Source: Burkholderia sp. Ac-20365
GTDB lineage: Bacteria > Pseudomonadota > Gammaproteobacteria > Burkholderiales > Burkholderiaceae
Direction: 5' to 3'
NCBI RefSeq assembly: GCF_017104715.1
Contig: NZ_JAAGPI010000028.1
Coordinates: 1 to 64,000 of the forward strand
DNA length: 64,000 bases
Position numbers and translations under genes: made by a program. Below the pieces are notes generated by a model. That model had not been told where the DNA came from, ran no database searches, and worked only from the letters and a program-made list of their open reading frames with translations. Shown in pieces: positions 8,387 to 17,684 of the stretch (the first letter of the stretch is position 1; every line of letters begins with the position of its first letter).

Positions 8387-9444
8387 CGTTTTTCGCGATC
8401 GTTTCGAACGCGGTGGACGGCGATCTCGCCGTGTTTCGTGTCGAGGGCGCGACGGGCGGCATCGAACGCATTGCGCGCCATCCAGCGGGCGACACGGTGA
8501 TGCCGCTCGCGCTCTCCGCCGACCAGCGCACATTGCACGCCGCCACGCGCGGTGCACAGCGCAGCATCGTCACGTATTCGGTCGATTCGCACACGGGCCA
8601 TCTTGCGCATCTTCACACCGCGTCGATTGAACCGAGTTTCGCGTATGTATCGCTGACACCTTCGGATGACTGGCTGCTCGGCGCGTCGTATGGCGAGTCG
8701 TGCGTGAGTCTGTATCGCGCCGCCGCATTGCAGAACGCTGAAGCAAAACCGCGTCAGGTCATCGAGGGCATTCAGCATGCGCACGCCGTGATCGCATCGT
8801 CGGACGGACGCTTTGCGTATGCAACCTCGCTCGGTTCCGACACGGTGTTCTGTTTCGCAATCGCGCGCGACGCAGACGATACGACGCTCGAACCCGTTCA
8901 GAAAGTGCCGGTGGAACCGGGCTTCGGCCCGCGTCATCTGCGCTTCTCGCCCGATGAAAAAACGCTGTATGTGTCGAGCGAATTTCGCGCGACGGTCGCC
9001 GTCTTCTCACGCGATAGCGAAACGGGCGCGCTATCGGCCCGCAGCGTCGCGCCGCGCGCACCGTCGCTCGCGCATCTGAACGATGGCTGCCCGCGCACCG
9101 CTCAGATCGACCCGGCCACGGCCGCAAAGCTTGTCTGGGCCGCCGACCTGCAGATGACGCCCGACGGGCGCTTCATCTACGTTGCCGAGCGCACGTCGAG
9201 CCAGTTGATCACTTATCGCGTGAACGACGAAGGCTCGCTCGATTACGCAGGCTTCACGGAAACAGAAGCGCAACCGCGGGGCTTCAGGATCGACCCGACG
9301 GGCCGTTTCCTGGTGGCGTGTGGCGAGCGGTCCACGCAGGTCGTCGTGTACGAGATCGACGCCAGCTCCGGCGCCCTCTCCGCCGTATCGCGCTGCGAAG
9401 GCGGACACGGCGCGAACTGGGTCGAGATCGTCACGCAGACCTAG
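8383..9444 (+). CDS. lactonase-family beta-propeller protein (aldarolactonase/6-phosphogluconolactonase-like)
   Basis: A 353-residue protein of the seven-bladed lactonase family. Repeated blade motifs such as LRFSPDEKTLYVSSEF, MTPDGRFIYVAER and FRIDPTGRFLVACGE are visible, with a His in GPRHL near the expected centre. Members hydrolyse sugar lactones. Within a glucarate cluster the natural substrate would be glucaro- or galactarolactone, formed spontaneously or by an aldose/uronate dehydrogenase. Start at 8383 by ATGA overlap with garR. No signal peptide is seen, so it should act in the cytoplasm. Confidence 0.85.
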   Translation: MTFFAIVSNAVDGDLAVFRVEGATGGIERIARHPAGDTVMPLALSADQRTLHAATRGAQRSIVTYSVDSHTGHLAHLHTASIEPSFAYVSLTPSDDWLLGASYGESCVSLYRAAALQNAEAKPRQVIEGIQHAHAVIASSDGRFAYATSLGSDTVFCFAIARDADDTTLEPVQKVPVEPGFGPRHLRFSPDEKTLYVSSEFRATVAVFSRDSETGALSARSVAPRAPSLAHLNDGCPRTAQIDPATAAKLVWAADLQMTPDGRFIYVAERTSSQLITYRVNDEGSLDYAGFTETEAQPRGFRIDPTGRFLVACGERSTQVVVYEIDASSGALSAVSRCEGGHGANWVEIVTQT

Positions 9445-9537
9445 CCGTTCGCAGCACGCGACACTCATCGAATTGCACTGATTTTCACAGGCCCATCCCA
9501 GGGCCACTTATGGGCACCCAACCCAGGACCGACTCAC

Positions 9538-10887
9538 ATGTCTACGATTGCATCCCAGACCCAAGGCGCTCCCAAAGTCACCGAATTGCGCGTGGTTCCC
9601 GTCGCCGGCCGCGACAGCATGCTGATGAACCTGAGCGGCGCGCACGGCCCGTTCTTTACGCGCAATATCGTGATTCTGCGCGACAGCGCGGGTAATACCG
9701 GCGTTGGCGAAGTGCCGGGCGGCGAGAACATCCGCAAGACCATCGACGACGCGCGCCCGTTCGTGGTCGGCCAGTCGATCGGCAATCTGCAGGCGGTGCT
9801 CAACACCGTGCGCAAACAGTTCGCGGATCGCGATGCGGGCGGCCGCGGCCTGCAGACCTTCGATCTGCGCACGACGATCCATGCCGTGACGGCGCTCGAA
9901 GCCGCCTTCCTCGATCTGCTCGGCCAGCACCTTGGCGTGCCCGTAGCCGCGCTGCTCGGCGAAGGCCAGCAACGCGACGAAGTCGAAATGCTCGGCTATC
10001 TGTTCTACATCGGCGATCGCAAGAAAACGGATTTGCAGTATGCGAGCGGCGCCGAAGGCCGCGACGACTGGGAGCGTCTGCGCACCGAAGAAGCGCTGAC
10101 GCCCGAAACCGTCGTGCGCCTTGCTGAAGCTGCGCAAGCGCGTTACGGCTTCAACGACTTCAAGCTGAAAGGCGGCGTGCTCGCCGGCGATGCCGAAATC
10201 GAAGCGGTGACGGCACTCGCCGAACGCTTCCCGGAAGCGCGCGTGACGCTCGACCCGAACGGCGCCTGGTCGCTTGCCGAAGCGATCCGCCTGTGCCGCG
10301 ACCAGCACGACGTGCTCGCCTATGCGGAAGATCCGTGCGGCGCGGAGAACGGCTACTCGGGCCGCGAAGTGATGGCCGAGTTCCGCCGCGCGACGGGTCT
10401 GCCCACGGCGACCAACATGATCGCGACGGACTGGCGCCAGATGGGCCACGCAATCCAGCTGCAATCGGTCGACATTCCGCTTGCCGACCCGCACTTCTGG
10501 ACAATGCAGGGCTCGGTGCGTGTCGCGCAGATGTGCAACGACTGGGGTCTGACGTGGGGCTCGCACTCGAACAATCACTTCGACGTTTCGCTGGCGATGT
10601 TCACGCACGTCGCGGCCGCCGCGCCGGGCAAGATCACCGCAATCGACACGCACTGGATCTGGCAGGACGGCCAGCATCTGACGCGCGACCCGCTGAAGAT
10701 TGTCGGCGGCAAGGTGAAGGTGCCTGCGAAGCCGGGCCTTGGCGTCGAACTCGACATGGACGCAATCGAAAAGGCGCATGCGCTGTATCAGCAGCACGGT
10801 CTCGGCGCACGTGACGACGGCGTCGCGATGCAGTACCTGATCCCGAACTGGAAGTTCGACAACAAGCGCCCTTGCCTCGTGCGCTGA
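9538..10887 (+). CDS. gudD: D-glucarate dehydratase
   Basis: A 449-residue enolase-superfamily enzyme that dehydrates D-glucarate (and usually L-idarate) to 5-keto-4-deoxyglucarate. Visible catalytic elements: the KxK base in DFKLKGG, metal ligands in TLDPNGAW, AEDPCGAENGY and ATNMIATDWRQ, and the His of the His-Asp dyad in WGSHSNNHFD. Length and motifs match E. coli GudD closely. It supplies the common intermediate for both downstream branches in this cluster (GarL and KdgD). No dedicated glucarate permease is seen next to it. Confidence 0.97.
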   Translation: MSTIASQTQGAPKVTELRVVPVAGRDSMLMNLSGAHGPFFTRNIVILRDSAGNTGVGEVPGGENIRKTIDDARPFVVGQSIGNLQAVLNTVRKQFADRDAGGRGLQTFDLRTTIHAVTALEAAFLDLLGQHLGVPVAALLGEGQQRDEVEMLGYLFYIGDRKKTDLQYASGAEGRDDWERLRTEEALTPETVVRLAEAAQARYGFNDFKLKGGVLAGDAEIEAVTALAERFPEARVTLDPNGAWSLAEAIRLCRDQHDVLAYAEDPCGAENGYSGREVMAEFRRATGLPTATNMIATDWRQMGHAIQLQSVDIPLADPHFWTMQGSVRVAQMCNDWGLTWGSHSNNHFDVSLAMFTHVAAAAPGKITAIDTHWIWQDGQHLTRDPLKIVGGKVKVPAKPGLGVELDMDAIEKAHALYQQHGLGARDDGVAMQYLIPNWKFDNKRPCLVR

Positions 10888-10970
10888 TCGATCGAACAAC
10901 CTCTCGACTTTTGAACGATGCGGCCCACGTGGCCGCCAACACTGACTGACATTTCAACGCGAACACCATC

Positions 10971-11888
10971 ATGACCACGCCACAAGAACTCAAAGCGATC
11001 GTTTCCGAAGGCCTTCTGTCGTTCCCCGTCACCGACTTCGACAGCAACGGCGACTTCCGTCCCGACACTTATGCTGCACGTCTCGAATGGCTTGCACCGT
11101 ACGGCGCGACGGCTCTCTTTGCTGCAGGCGGCACGGGCGAGTTCTTCTCGCTGACGAAGTCGGAGTACTCCAATGTCATTCGTACGGCGACGGAAACCTG
11201 CAAGGGTAAGGTACCGATTCTTGCGGGCGCGGGCGGCCCGACGCGCGTTGCGATCGAATACGCGCAGGAAGCCGAGCGTAACGGCGCGCATGGCGTATTG
11301 CTGATGCCGCACTATCTGACGGAGGCATCGCAGGAAGGCGTTGCAGCGCACGTCGAGCAGGTGTGCAAGGCGGTGAAGAACATGGGCGTGATCGTCTATA
11401 ACCGCGCTAATTCGAAGCTCAATGCCGATTCGCTCGAGCGTCTTGCGGACAAGTGCCCGAACCTGATCGGCTTCAAGGACGGTGTGGGCGATATCGAGAG
11501 CATGGTGACGATTCGTCGTCGCATGGGCGACCGGTTCTCTTATCTGGGTGGTCTGCCGACGGCTGAAGTTTATGCTGCCGCGTATAAGGCGTTGGGTGTG
11601 CCGGTTTATTCTTCTGCCGTGTTCAATTTCATTCCTAAGACGGCGATGGAGTTTTATCGCGCGATTGCGGCGGATGATCATGTCACGACTGGCAAGCTGC
11701 TGGATGAGTTCTTTTTGCCGTATCTGGCGATTCGGAATCGTCGTCAGGGATATGCAGTCAGTATTGTTAAGGCTGGCGCCAAGCTCGTTGGGCATGATGC
11801 TGGGCCTGTGCGGGCGCCGCTTACTGATTTGAATGAAGAAGAGTTGGGGTTGCTGGATGCTCTGATCAGGAAGCTTGGAGCGCAGTAA
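10971..11888 (+). CDS. kdgD: 5-dehydro-4-deoxyglucarate dehydratase
   Basis: A 305-residue DHDPS/NAL-family TIM barrel. The Schiff-base Lys is in LIGFKDGVGD, the catalytic Tyr in GVIVYNRANS, and the substrate loop in AAGGTGEFFSLT. It dehydrates and decarboxylates 5-dehydro-4-deoxyglucarate to 2-oxoglutarate semialdehyde, which the aldehyde dehydrogenase at 4849-6432 oxidises. Its presence with garL gives two competing fates for one intermediate. A repeat copy begins about 80 bases after its stop and its first hairpin may end transcription. From roughly 11500 on, third-position usage shifts towards T, unlike the first half of the gene. Confidence 0.94.
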   Translation: MTTPQELKAIVSEGLLSFPVTDFDSNGDFRPDTYAARLEWLAPYGATALFAAGGTGEFFSLTKSEYSNVIRTATETCKGKVPILAGAGGPTRVAIEYAQEAERNGAHGVLLMPHYLTEASQEGVAAHVEQVCKAVKNMGVIVYNRANSKLNADSLERLADKCPNLIGFKDGVGDIESMVTIRRRMGDRFSYLGGLPTAEVYAAAYKALGVPVYSSAVFNFIPKTAMEFYRAIAADDHVTTGKLLDEFFLPYLAIRNRRQGYAVSIVKAGAKLVGHDAGPVRAPLTDLNEEELGLLDALIRKLGAQ

Positions 11889-11970
11889 GGGGTTTTTTTG
11901 TCTGCGACGCTGGGGTGGTTTGGTTTTCGCTTGTGTCTACGCGGCGCTGGTTTGGTTTGCCCGCGTTTGT

Positions 11971-12624
11971 GCTGGCATCCGCGTTTTGCCTTCGTGCTCC
12001 ATGCGTCGCCCCTGTGCGGGGCGGCACCTACTTTTCTTTGCCGCGGCAAAGAAAAGTAGGCAAAAGAAAGCCGCTGAACACCGCCAGTTCTTGTTCCCGC
12101 CTGAGGGCCCCCAACGTGTCCTCCGCTTCAAACGGCAACCTGCCATTCAATGCCCGTTGCCAACTCCCTGAATCGGCGCCTCACCCGCTTCACACTCCCG
12201 CGTCGCCACACGCGCGATCAAATCGCCCACGTTCTATAGCGGCAAACTGTGTGTAGGCTTTCGCGGCGTACACGCATCACTCCGGACTGAAAAGCACGAT
12301 CGGTGTCGTAGAAACGCTGACGCGTGGAGCACTACGACCTACACACAGTTTGCCACCTGGGCGGCATCAACCATTCGCTGCCGCTGGCTGTGCTACGGGT
12401 GATTGAAGTGGGTGAGGCGCCCATTCGAAGCGTTGGCAACGGGCATTAAATGGCAGAACGCCGTGTGAAGTGGAGGAACGGTTGGGGTCCCTCAGGCAGC
12501 GGTCAAGAACGGGCGGTGTTAGCCCGCTTTCTTTGCTTACTTTCTTTGCGGCGGCAAAGAAAGTAAGTGCCGCCCCGCACAGGGGCAACGCGTGAAGAAC
12601 CAATAACAAAACGCGGATGCCAGC
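11971..12624. repeat. ~655-bp palindrome-ended intergenic repeat, copy 2 (inverted relative to copy 1)
   Basis: Same element as 1607-2262 but reversed. The perfect 34-base palindrome type is now on the left (12027-12060) and the 14-bp-arm hairpin type on the right (12536-12567). The inner GGCAAACTG-based inverted pair and the CCTGAGGGCCCCC blocks are preserved. Lengths differ by only two bases. It fills most of the gap 11889-12724 between kdgD and the LysR gene. Flanks are T-rich on the left and A-rich on the right. The two copies frame the porin/glucarate block. Confidence 0.85.
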
Positions 12625-12724
12625 GCACATCCATAAAAAACCAAAACCAGCGCCACGCGGATGCCAGGACAGCAAAAGCAAACCGAACAAAGCGTCGCAA
12701 GACAAAAACCAAAAAACCAAACCC

Positions 12725-13612
12725 TTACCCCAATTCCCCAAAAATCCAATCCTGAAAACTCTTAACCTTAGGCAAATCCGCCCGGGACTTAAGCAAATTC
12801 ATGGTGTAACCATTCACGCGCAACCCATCCAACCCTAGCGGAGCAACCAAAACACCAGCCTTAAGCTCCCGCTGCGCGAGCAGCAAACTCTCGAGACAAA
12901 CGCCAAGCCCATCAACGGCCGCACTAATCGCCATAAACGACCGATCAAACCGCGGCCCGCGAGTAATATCCAGCACGACCTTCCGATGCAACCGCATCCA
13001 ATCCCGCCAGCCGACAAGACACCCTTCGCTATGAATCAGCGTGTGATTCCGTAAATCCGCAACAGACCGAATCGGAAACTCGCCCTCAGCAAGCCGGGGC
13101 GAACACAACGGCACAATCGTCTCCAAAGGCAAATCCAGCACCATCGTCCCCGCCGGCTGCAAACGCCGCGCGCCATAACGGATATCGATATCGACCGCCT
13201 CCTTGATCAGATCGACAGGCGCCGAAGAAGCATTCAACCGCACATCGATATCCGGATGCATCGCACTAAAGCGCGCCAATCTCGGCATCAGCCACTGCGT
13301 CGCGATGCTCGGCGTCGCATGCACCGTCAGGATGTCGCTCTTCTCGACGCGGCCGATATCCCGCGTCGCCTTGTCGATCCGCGCAAACGCCGCGCCGATT
13401 TCCTCTGCATATTGCCGCCCCGTGTCAGTCAGGATCACCGCGCGATGCACGCGATGAAACAGCCGCACGCTCAACTGGTCCTCCAGCAGCTTGATCTGAT
13501 GGCTGATCGCGGAAGGCGTCACGAACAGTTCGTCTGCTGCGAGCGCGAACGACGAGAGCCGCGCCGCCGCCTCGAATGCCTGTATCGACTTGAGTGTGAC
13601 CCGATTGTGCAT
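12725..13612 (-). CDS. LysR-family regulator, GcvA-like
   Basis: A 295-residue LysR regulator. The winged helix is in residues 6-65 (AADELFVTPSAISHQIKLLE), followed by a periplasmic-binding-like effector domain that carries the FRxG-like and GLGVCLES features of the GcvA/AmpR branch. It is divergent from the split-transketolase operon across a 202-base gap (13613-13814), the usual arrangement for a LysR protein that controls its neighbour and itself. The gap contains AT-rich stretches near 13625-13665, but I could not single out a convincing T-N11-A site. The effector is unknown; a sugar acid or its breakdown product is the reasonable guess. Confidence 0.9.
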   Translation of the reverse strand: MHNRVTLKSIQAFEAAARLSSFALAADELFVTPSAISHQIKLLEDQLSVRLFHRVHRAVILTDTGRQYAEEIGAAFARIDKATRDIGRVEKSDILTVHATPSIATQWLMPRLARFSAMHPDIDVRLNASSAPVDLIKEAVDIDIRYGARRLQPAGTMVLDLPLETIVPLCSPRLAEGEFPIRSVADLRNHTLIHSEGCLVGWRDWMRLHRKVVLDITRGPRFDRSFMAISAAVDGLGVCLESLLLAQRELKAGVLVAPLGLDGLRVNGYTMNLLKSRADLPKVKSFQDWIFGELG

Positions 13613-13814
13613 CGCAGTATCCAGATGAATTCAATTCAACGATAAGCCACTTTAATTCGTTTGAGCCAATGCTTTCAAGCCGATACGCTTGTCTCACTCG
13701 CAGCACACACGGAAGCAAGGGATTACCCGGAGCCGCGAGCAGCACGAAGTATCCCGCCATGAATCACCGGACGCCCGGCCTCATCGAGCCAGGCGCTGCA
13801 AGAAGGAGACACGC

Positions 13815-14660
13815 GTGAATACGAGCGAAGCCGGGCGCACCGCCCAACTCGCGGAGCACGCCTACCGCATCCGCCGCAACGCGCTGCTGATGGGCGAAGT
13901 ACAGGGCCAGGGCTATATCGGCCAGGCGCTCGACATTGCCGACGTACTGGCCGTCGCCTACTTCGGCGCGATGCGCTATCAGCCAGAAGACCCCGAATGG
14001 GAAGGCCGCGACCGCTTCCTGCTGTCCAACGGTCACTACGCGATTGCGCTGTACGCCGCCCTCTTCGAAGCCGGCATCCTGCCCGCCGACGAACTCGAAA
14101 CCTACGGCAGCGACGACAGCCGCCTGCCCATGTCCGGCATGGCGAGCTACACGCCCGGCATGGAAATGTCAGGCGGCTCACTCGGCCAGGGTTTGACGAT
14201 TGCCGTCGGCCGGTGCCTGGGCCTCAAGCGCAAGAACTCTGACGCCTTCGTGTACACGCTCTTTTCCGACGGCGAACTCGACGAAGGCGCGATCTGGGAA
14301 GGCATCATGTCGGCCGCGCACTGGAAGCTCGACAACCTGATCGCGATCGTCGATGTGAACAACCAGCAGGCCGACGGCCCGTCGACGCAGATCATGGCCT
14401 TCGAGCCGCTCGTCGAAAAACTGGAAGCGTTCGGCTGGTACACGCAACGCGTCGACGGCAACGACATCGAAGCCGTCACACGCGCATTCGATAACGCCCG
14501 AAACCACGACAAGCCGCAGCCGCGCATCATCGTGTGCGATACGAAGATGGGCTGCGGCGTGCCGTTTCTCGAAGAACGCGAGAAGAACCACTTTATCCGC
14601 GTCGATGCGCACGAATGGAAACTCGCGCTCGAAGCACTCGACGCCGGGAGGCAAGCATGA
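13815..14660 (+). CDS. transketolase, N-terminal (TPP-binding) subunit
   Basis: A 281-residue half-transketolase. The pyrophosphate-binding motif runs from FSDGELDEGAIWEG to VDVNNQQ, and the early motif DRFLLSNGHYAIALYA is also present. It moves two-carbon ketol units between sugars when paired with the next gene. Start is GTG at 13815 with AAGGAG six bases upstream. Its stop overlaps the partner's start (ATGA). Split transketolases often sit in catabolic gene sets rather than in the pentose phosphate pathway. A full-length transketolase lies in the same operon, so the two probably have different substrates. Confidence 0.92.
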   Translation: MNTSEAGRTAQLAEHAYRIRRNALLMGEVQGQGYIGQALDIADVLAVAYFGAMRYQPEDPEWEGRDRFLLSNGHYAIALYAALFEAGILPADELETYGSDDSRLPMSGMASYTPGMEMSGGSLGQGLTIAVGRCLGLKRKNSDAFVYTLFSDGELDEGAIWEGIMSAAHWKLDNLIAIVDVNNQQADGPSTQIMAFEPLVEKLEAFGWYTQRVDGNDIEAVTRAFDNARNHDKPQPRIIVCDTKMGCGVPFLEEREKNHFIRVDAHEWKLALEALDAGRQA

Positions 14661-15655
14661 GCACCGTCCTCAAGAAGCCGCGTCTGAAGACATCGGCCAT
14701 GATCGCGTCGATTGCAGGCGAAGGCCAGATCACGCGTTCGGCGCCGTTCGGCCACGCGCTCGCCGAACTGGCGCGCACGAAGACCAACGTGATCGGCATG
14801 ACAGCCGACCTCGGCAAGTACACCGACCTGCATATCTTCGGAAAGGAATTTCCTGACCGCTACTATCAGATGGGCATGGCCGAGCAACTGCTGATGGGCG
14901 CAGCAGCCGGTTTCGCGCATGAAGGCGCACAGCCGTTCGTCACGACGTATGCCGTGTTCGCCACGCGCCGCGCCTATGACTTCATCCATCAGACGATCGC
15001 CGAAGACAACCTCGACGTGAAGATCGTCGCCGCGCTGCCGGGTCTCACGACAGGCTACGGTCCAAGCCATCAGGCCGCCGAAGACATCGCACTGATGCGC
15101 GCCATGCCGAACATGACGGTAATCGACCCGTGCGACGCGCTCGACATCGAGCAGATGGTGCCCGCCATCGCCGCGCACAAAGGCCCTGTCTACGCGCGTC
15201 TCTTGCGCGGCAACGTGCCCGCCGTGCTCGACGAATACGACTACAAGTTCGAACTCGGCAAAGCGAAGCTGCTGCGCGACGGCGATGAAGTGCTGCTGAT
15301 TTCATCCGGCCTGATGACGATGCGCTCGCTCGAAGTCGCAAAAGCGCTGGAGGCGGACAACATCGGCGTCGGTGTGCTGCACGTGCCGACCATCAAGCCA
15401 CTCGATACGGCGACGATCCTGCGTGAAGCGAAGCGCACAGGCCGCATGGTGATCGTCGCGGAAAACCATACGGTGATCGGCGGACTCGGCGAGGCGGTGG
15501 CGCGCACGCTGCTCGGCGCCGGCGTCACGCCGCCGTTCCGGCAGATCGCGCTGCCCGACGAGTTTCTCGATGCCGGCGCGCTGCCCACCTTGCATGACCG
15601 CTACGGCATCTCTACTGAAGCCATGTGCGACACCATCAAAGGCTGGCTGGGCTAA
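14657..15655 (+). CDS. transketolase, C-terminal (pyrimidine-binding) subunit
   Basis: A 332-residue second half. The pyrimidine-domain Glu is in YQMGMAEQLLMGAAAGFA, the phosphate/His region in LTTGYGPSHQAAEDIALMR, and a C-terminal transketolase_C domain around VIVAENHTVIGGLG. It joins the preceding subunit to make the active dimer-of-dimers. Start at 14657, four-base overlap with the upstream gene and GGGAGG before it. Confidence 0.92.
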   Translation: MSTVLKKPRLKTSAMIASIAGEGQITRSAPFGHALAELARTKTNVIGMTADLGKYTDLHIFGKEFPDRYYQMGMAEQLLMGAAAGFAHEGAQPFVTTYAVFATRRAYDFIHQTIAEDNLDVKIVAALPGLTTGYGPSHQAAEDIALMRAMPNMTVIDPCDALDIEQMVPAIAAHKGPVYARLLRGNVPAVLDEYDYKFELGKAKLLRDGDEVLLISSGLMTMRSLEVAKALEADNIGVGVLHVPTIKPLDTATILREAKRTGRMVIVAENHTVIGGLGEAVARTLLGAGVTPPFRQIALPDEFLDAGALPTLHDRYGISTEAMCDTIKGWLG

Positions 15656-15723
15656 GACCCTGTAACACCCGATTGCCACGCCATAACCCTTACTCAAAAA
15701 TCCATTATCAGGAGAACAGCATC

Positions 15724-16488
15724 ATGTCAGAGTCGCGTCTTCTCGACGGCAAGATCGCCGTCATTTCCGGCGCCGCATCGCCGCGTGGCATCGGCATGGC
15801 CACCGCGCGCATGTTCGCACAGCATGGCGCGAAGGTCGCGATCCTCGATCTCGACGCATCGGCGGCACGCGACGCAGCGGCGTCGATCGGCCCCGAACAT
15901 CGCGGCTACGCCTGCAACGTGACCGACCGGCAAGCGTGTGCCGCCGCCGTCGAGCAGATCGTCGCCGACTTCGGCGCCATCGACGTGCTCATCAACAACG
16001 CCGGCATCACGCAAGCCGTGAAGCTGCTCGACATCGACTCCGAAAGCTGGGACCGCATTCTCGACGTGAACCTGCGCGGCGTGCTGTATCTGTCGCAAGC
16101 CGTCGTGCCGCAAATGAAGAAGCAAAAGAGCGGCTCGATCGGCTGTATGTCGTCGGTGTCGGCACAACGCGGCGGCGGCATTCTGGGCGGCCCGCATTAC
16201 TCGGCCGCAAAAGCGGGCGTGCTCGGTCTCGCGAAAGCGATGGCGCGGGAACTCGGTCCCGATGGCATCCGCGTGAACTGCGTGACGCCCGGCCTGATTC
16301 AAACCGACATCAACGCGGGCAAGATTCCCGACGACAAGCGCGGCGAAATTCTCGCTGGCATTCCGCTGAACCGGCTCGGCGTACCCGATGACGTAGCCGG
16401 CGCATTCCTCTTTCTCGCCTCGCCGATTTCGTCGTACATCACGGGCGCCGTGATCGACGTGAACGGCGGCATGCTGATTCACGGCTAA
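15724..16488 (+). CDS. short-chain dehydrogenase/reductase (SDR)
   Basis: A 254-residue classical SDR. Cofactor motif SGAASPRGIGMA, structural NNAG (LINNAGITQ), catalytic Ser in CMSSVSAQ, and the YxxxK pair in HYSAAKAG. A typical acidic residue after the second strand (ILDLDAS) suggests NAD+ rather than NADP+. It likely oxidises a hydroxyl of the imported substrate ahead of transketolase action, but the substrate cannot be read from the sequence. Start at 15724 with AGGAG upstream. It lies between the split transketolase and the TRAP transporter genes. Confidence 0.88.
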   Translation: MSESRLLDGKIAVISGAASPRGIGMATARMFAQHGAKVAILDLDASAARDAAASIGPEHRGYACNVTDRQACAAAVEQIVADFGAIDVLINNAGITQAVKLLDIDSESWDRILDVNLRGVLYLSQAVVPQMKKQKSGSIGCMSSVSAQRGGGILGGPHYSAAKAGVLGLAKAMARELGPDGIRVNCVTPGLIQTDINAGKIPDDKRGEILAGIPLNRLGVPDDVAGAFLFLASPISSYITGAVIDVNGGMLIHG

Positions 16489-16640
16489 CAGCCACAGCAC
16501 GGATTCACCCTGCGCGGCCGCGTCCGGCCGGCCGCGCGCAACGAAAGAAAGCCGCCTGACGCAGGCTAACGCGCCGCAGAGCGTGTTGCCGGGGAACACA
16601 ACTATACCGATACATCCAATCCGTATTGGAGGAGCACATC

Positions 16641-17684
16641 ATGAGCAACCGCACGACCATCCGCGGCGGTATCGACCGACGCACGTTCCTGAAAGCGGGC
16701 GCAAGCGTCGCCGCCGCCACGTCGCTCTGGGGCCTGCCGATCCGCCGCGCATCGGCCGCCGACTTCTCGTACAAGCTCGCGACGGGCCAGGACCCGACCC
16801 ACCCGGTCAACATCCGCGCGCAACAGGCTTGCGACAAGATCCGCGCCGCCACGAACGGCAAGCTCGACATCAAGGTGTTCCCGGCCAACCAGCTCGGCTC
16901 GGATACCGATCTGCTGTCGCAGGTGCGCAGCGGCGGCGTCGAGTTCTTCAACCAGGCATCGTCGATTCTCGCGACACTCGCGCCTGCCGCCGGCATCGTC
17001 AACACGGGCTTTGCGTTCCCCGACTACGACACCGTCTGGAAAGCGATGGACGGCGACCTCGGCACGTATATCCGCTCCCAGATCGAGAAGACGGGCATCG
17101 TCACGGTGTCGAAGGTGTGGGACAACGGCTTCCGGCAAGTGAGTTCGTCGACGAAAGTCATCAAGACGCCGGCTGACCTCAAGGGCTTCAAGATCCGCGT
17201 GCCGCAAGCACCGATGCTGACGTCACTGTTCAAGGCGCTCGATGCCGGCCCCGCGCCGATCAACTTCAACGAGCTGTATTCGGCGCTGCAAACAGGTGTT
17301 GTCGAGGGACAGGAAAACGCGCTGCCGATCATCGCTACGGCCAAGCTCTACGAAGTGCAAAAGTCGATCAGCCTCACCTCGCACGTGTGGGACGGCTACT
17401 GGATCCTCGGCAATCGACGCGCGTGGGAAAAGCTGCCGCCCGACATGCGCGCGATCGTCACGCGCGAATTCGAAGCCGCAGGCATGCTGCAACGCGCGGA
17501 TATCGCGTCGCTCAACGGCTCGCTGCGCAACGACCTGAAGGGCAAGGGCGTCAACGTGGTCGATGTCGACCGCCCCGCTTTCCGCGACGCGCTGCGCAAG
17601 ACCAGCTTCTATAGCGACTGGAAATCGAAATACGGCGACCAGGGCTGGAGCCTGCTCGAAAAGTACGTTGGAAAACTGGTATGA
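16641..17684 (+). CDS. TRAP transporter substrate-binding protein (DctP family), Tat-exported
   Basis: A 347-residue periplasmic binding protein. The N-terminus carries a twin-arginine signal (DRRTFLKAG at residues 12-20) and an AxA cleavage region (RRASAAD), so it is likely folded before export. The DctP fold shows LKGFKIRVPQAP, with the Arg that usually salt-bridges a substrate carboxylate, followed by ELYSALQTGVVEGQENAL. This predicts an organic acid ligand. Start at 16641 with GGAGGAG upstream. An in-frame start 15 bases earlier has no ribosome site. The stop overlaps the permease gene by four bases. Confidence 0.93.
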   Translation: MSNRTTIRGGIDRRTFLKAGASVAAATSLWGLPIRRASAADFSYKLATGQDPTHPVNIRAQQACDKIRAATNGKLDIKVFPANQLGSDTDLLSQVRSGGVEFFNQASSILATLAPAAGIVNTGFAFPDYDTVWKAMDGDLGTYIRSQIEKTGIVTVSKVWDNGFRQVSSSTKVIKTPADLKGFKIRVPQAPMLTSLFKALDAGPAPINFNELYSALQTGVVEGQENALPIIATAKLYEVQKSISLTSHVWDGYWILGNRRAWEKLPPDMRAIVTREFEAAGMLQRADIASLNGSLRNDLKGKGVNVVDVDRPAFRDALRKTSFYSDWKSKYGDQGWSLLEKYVGKLV

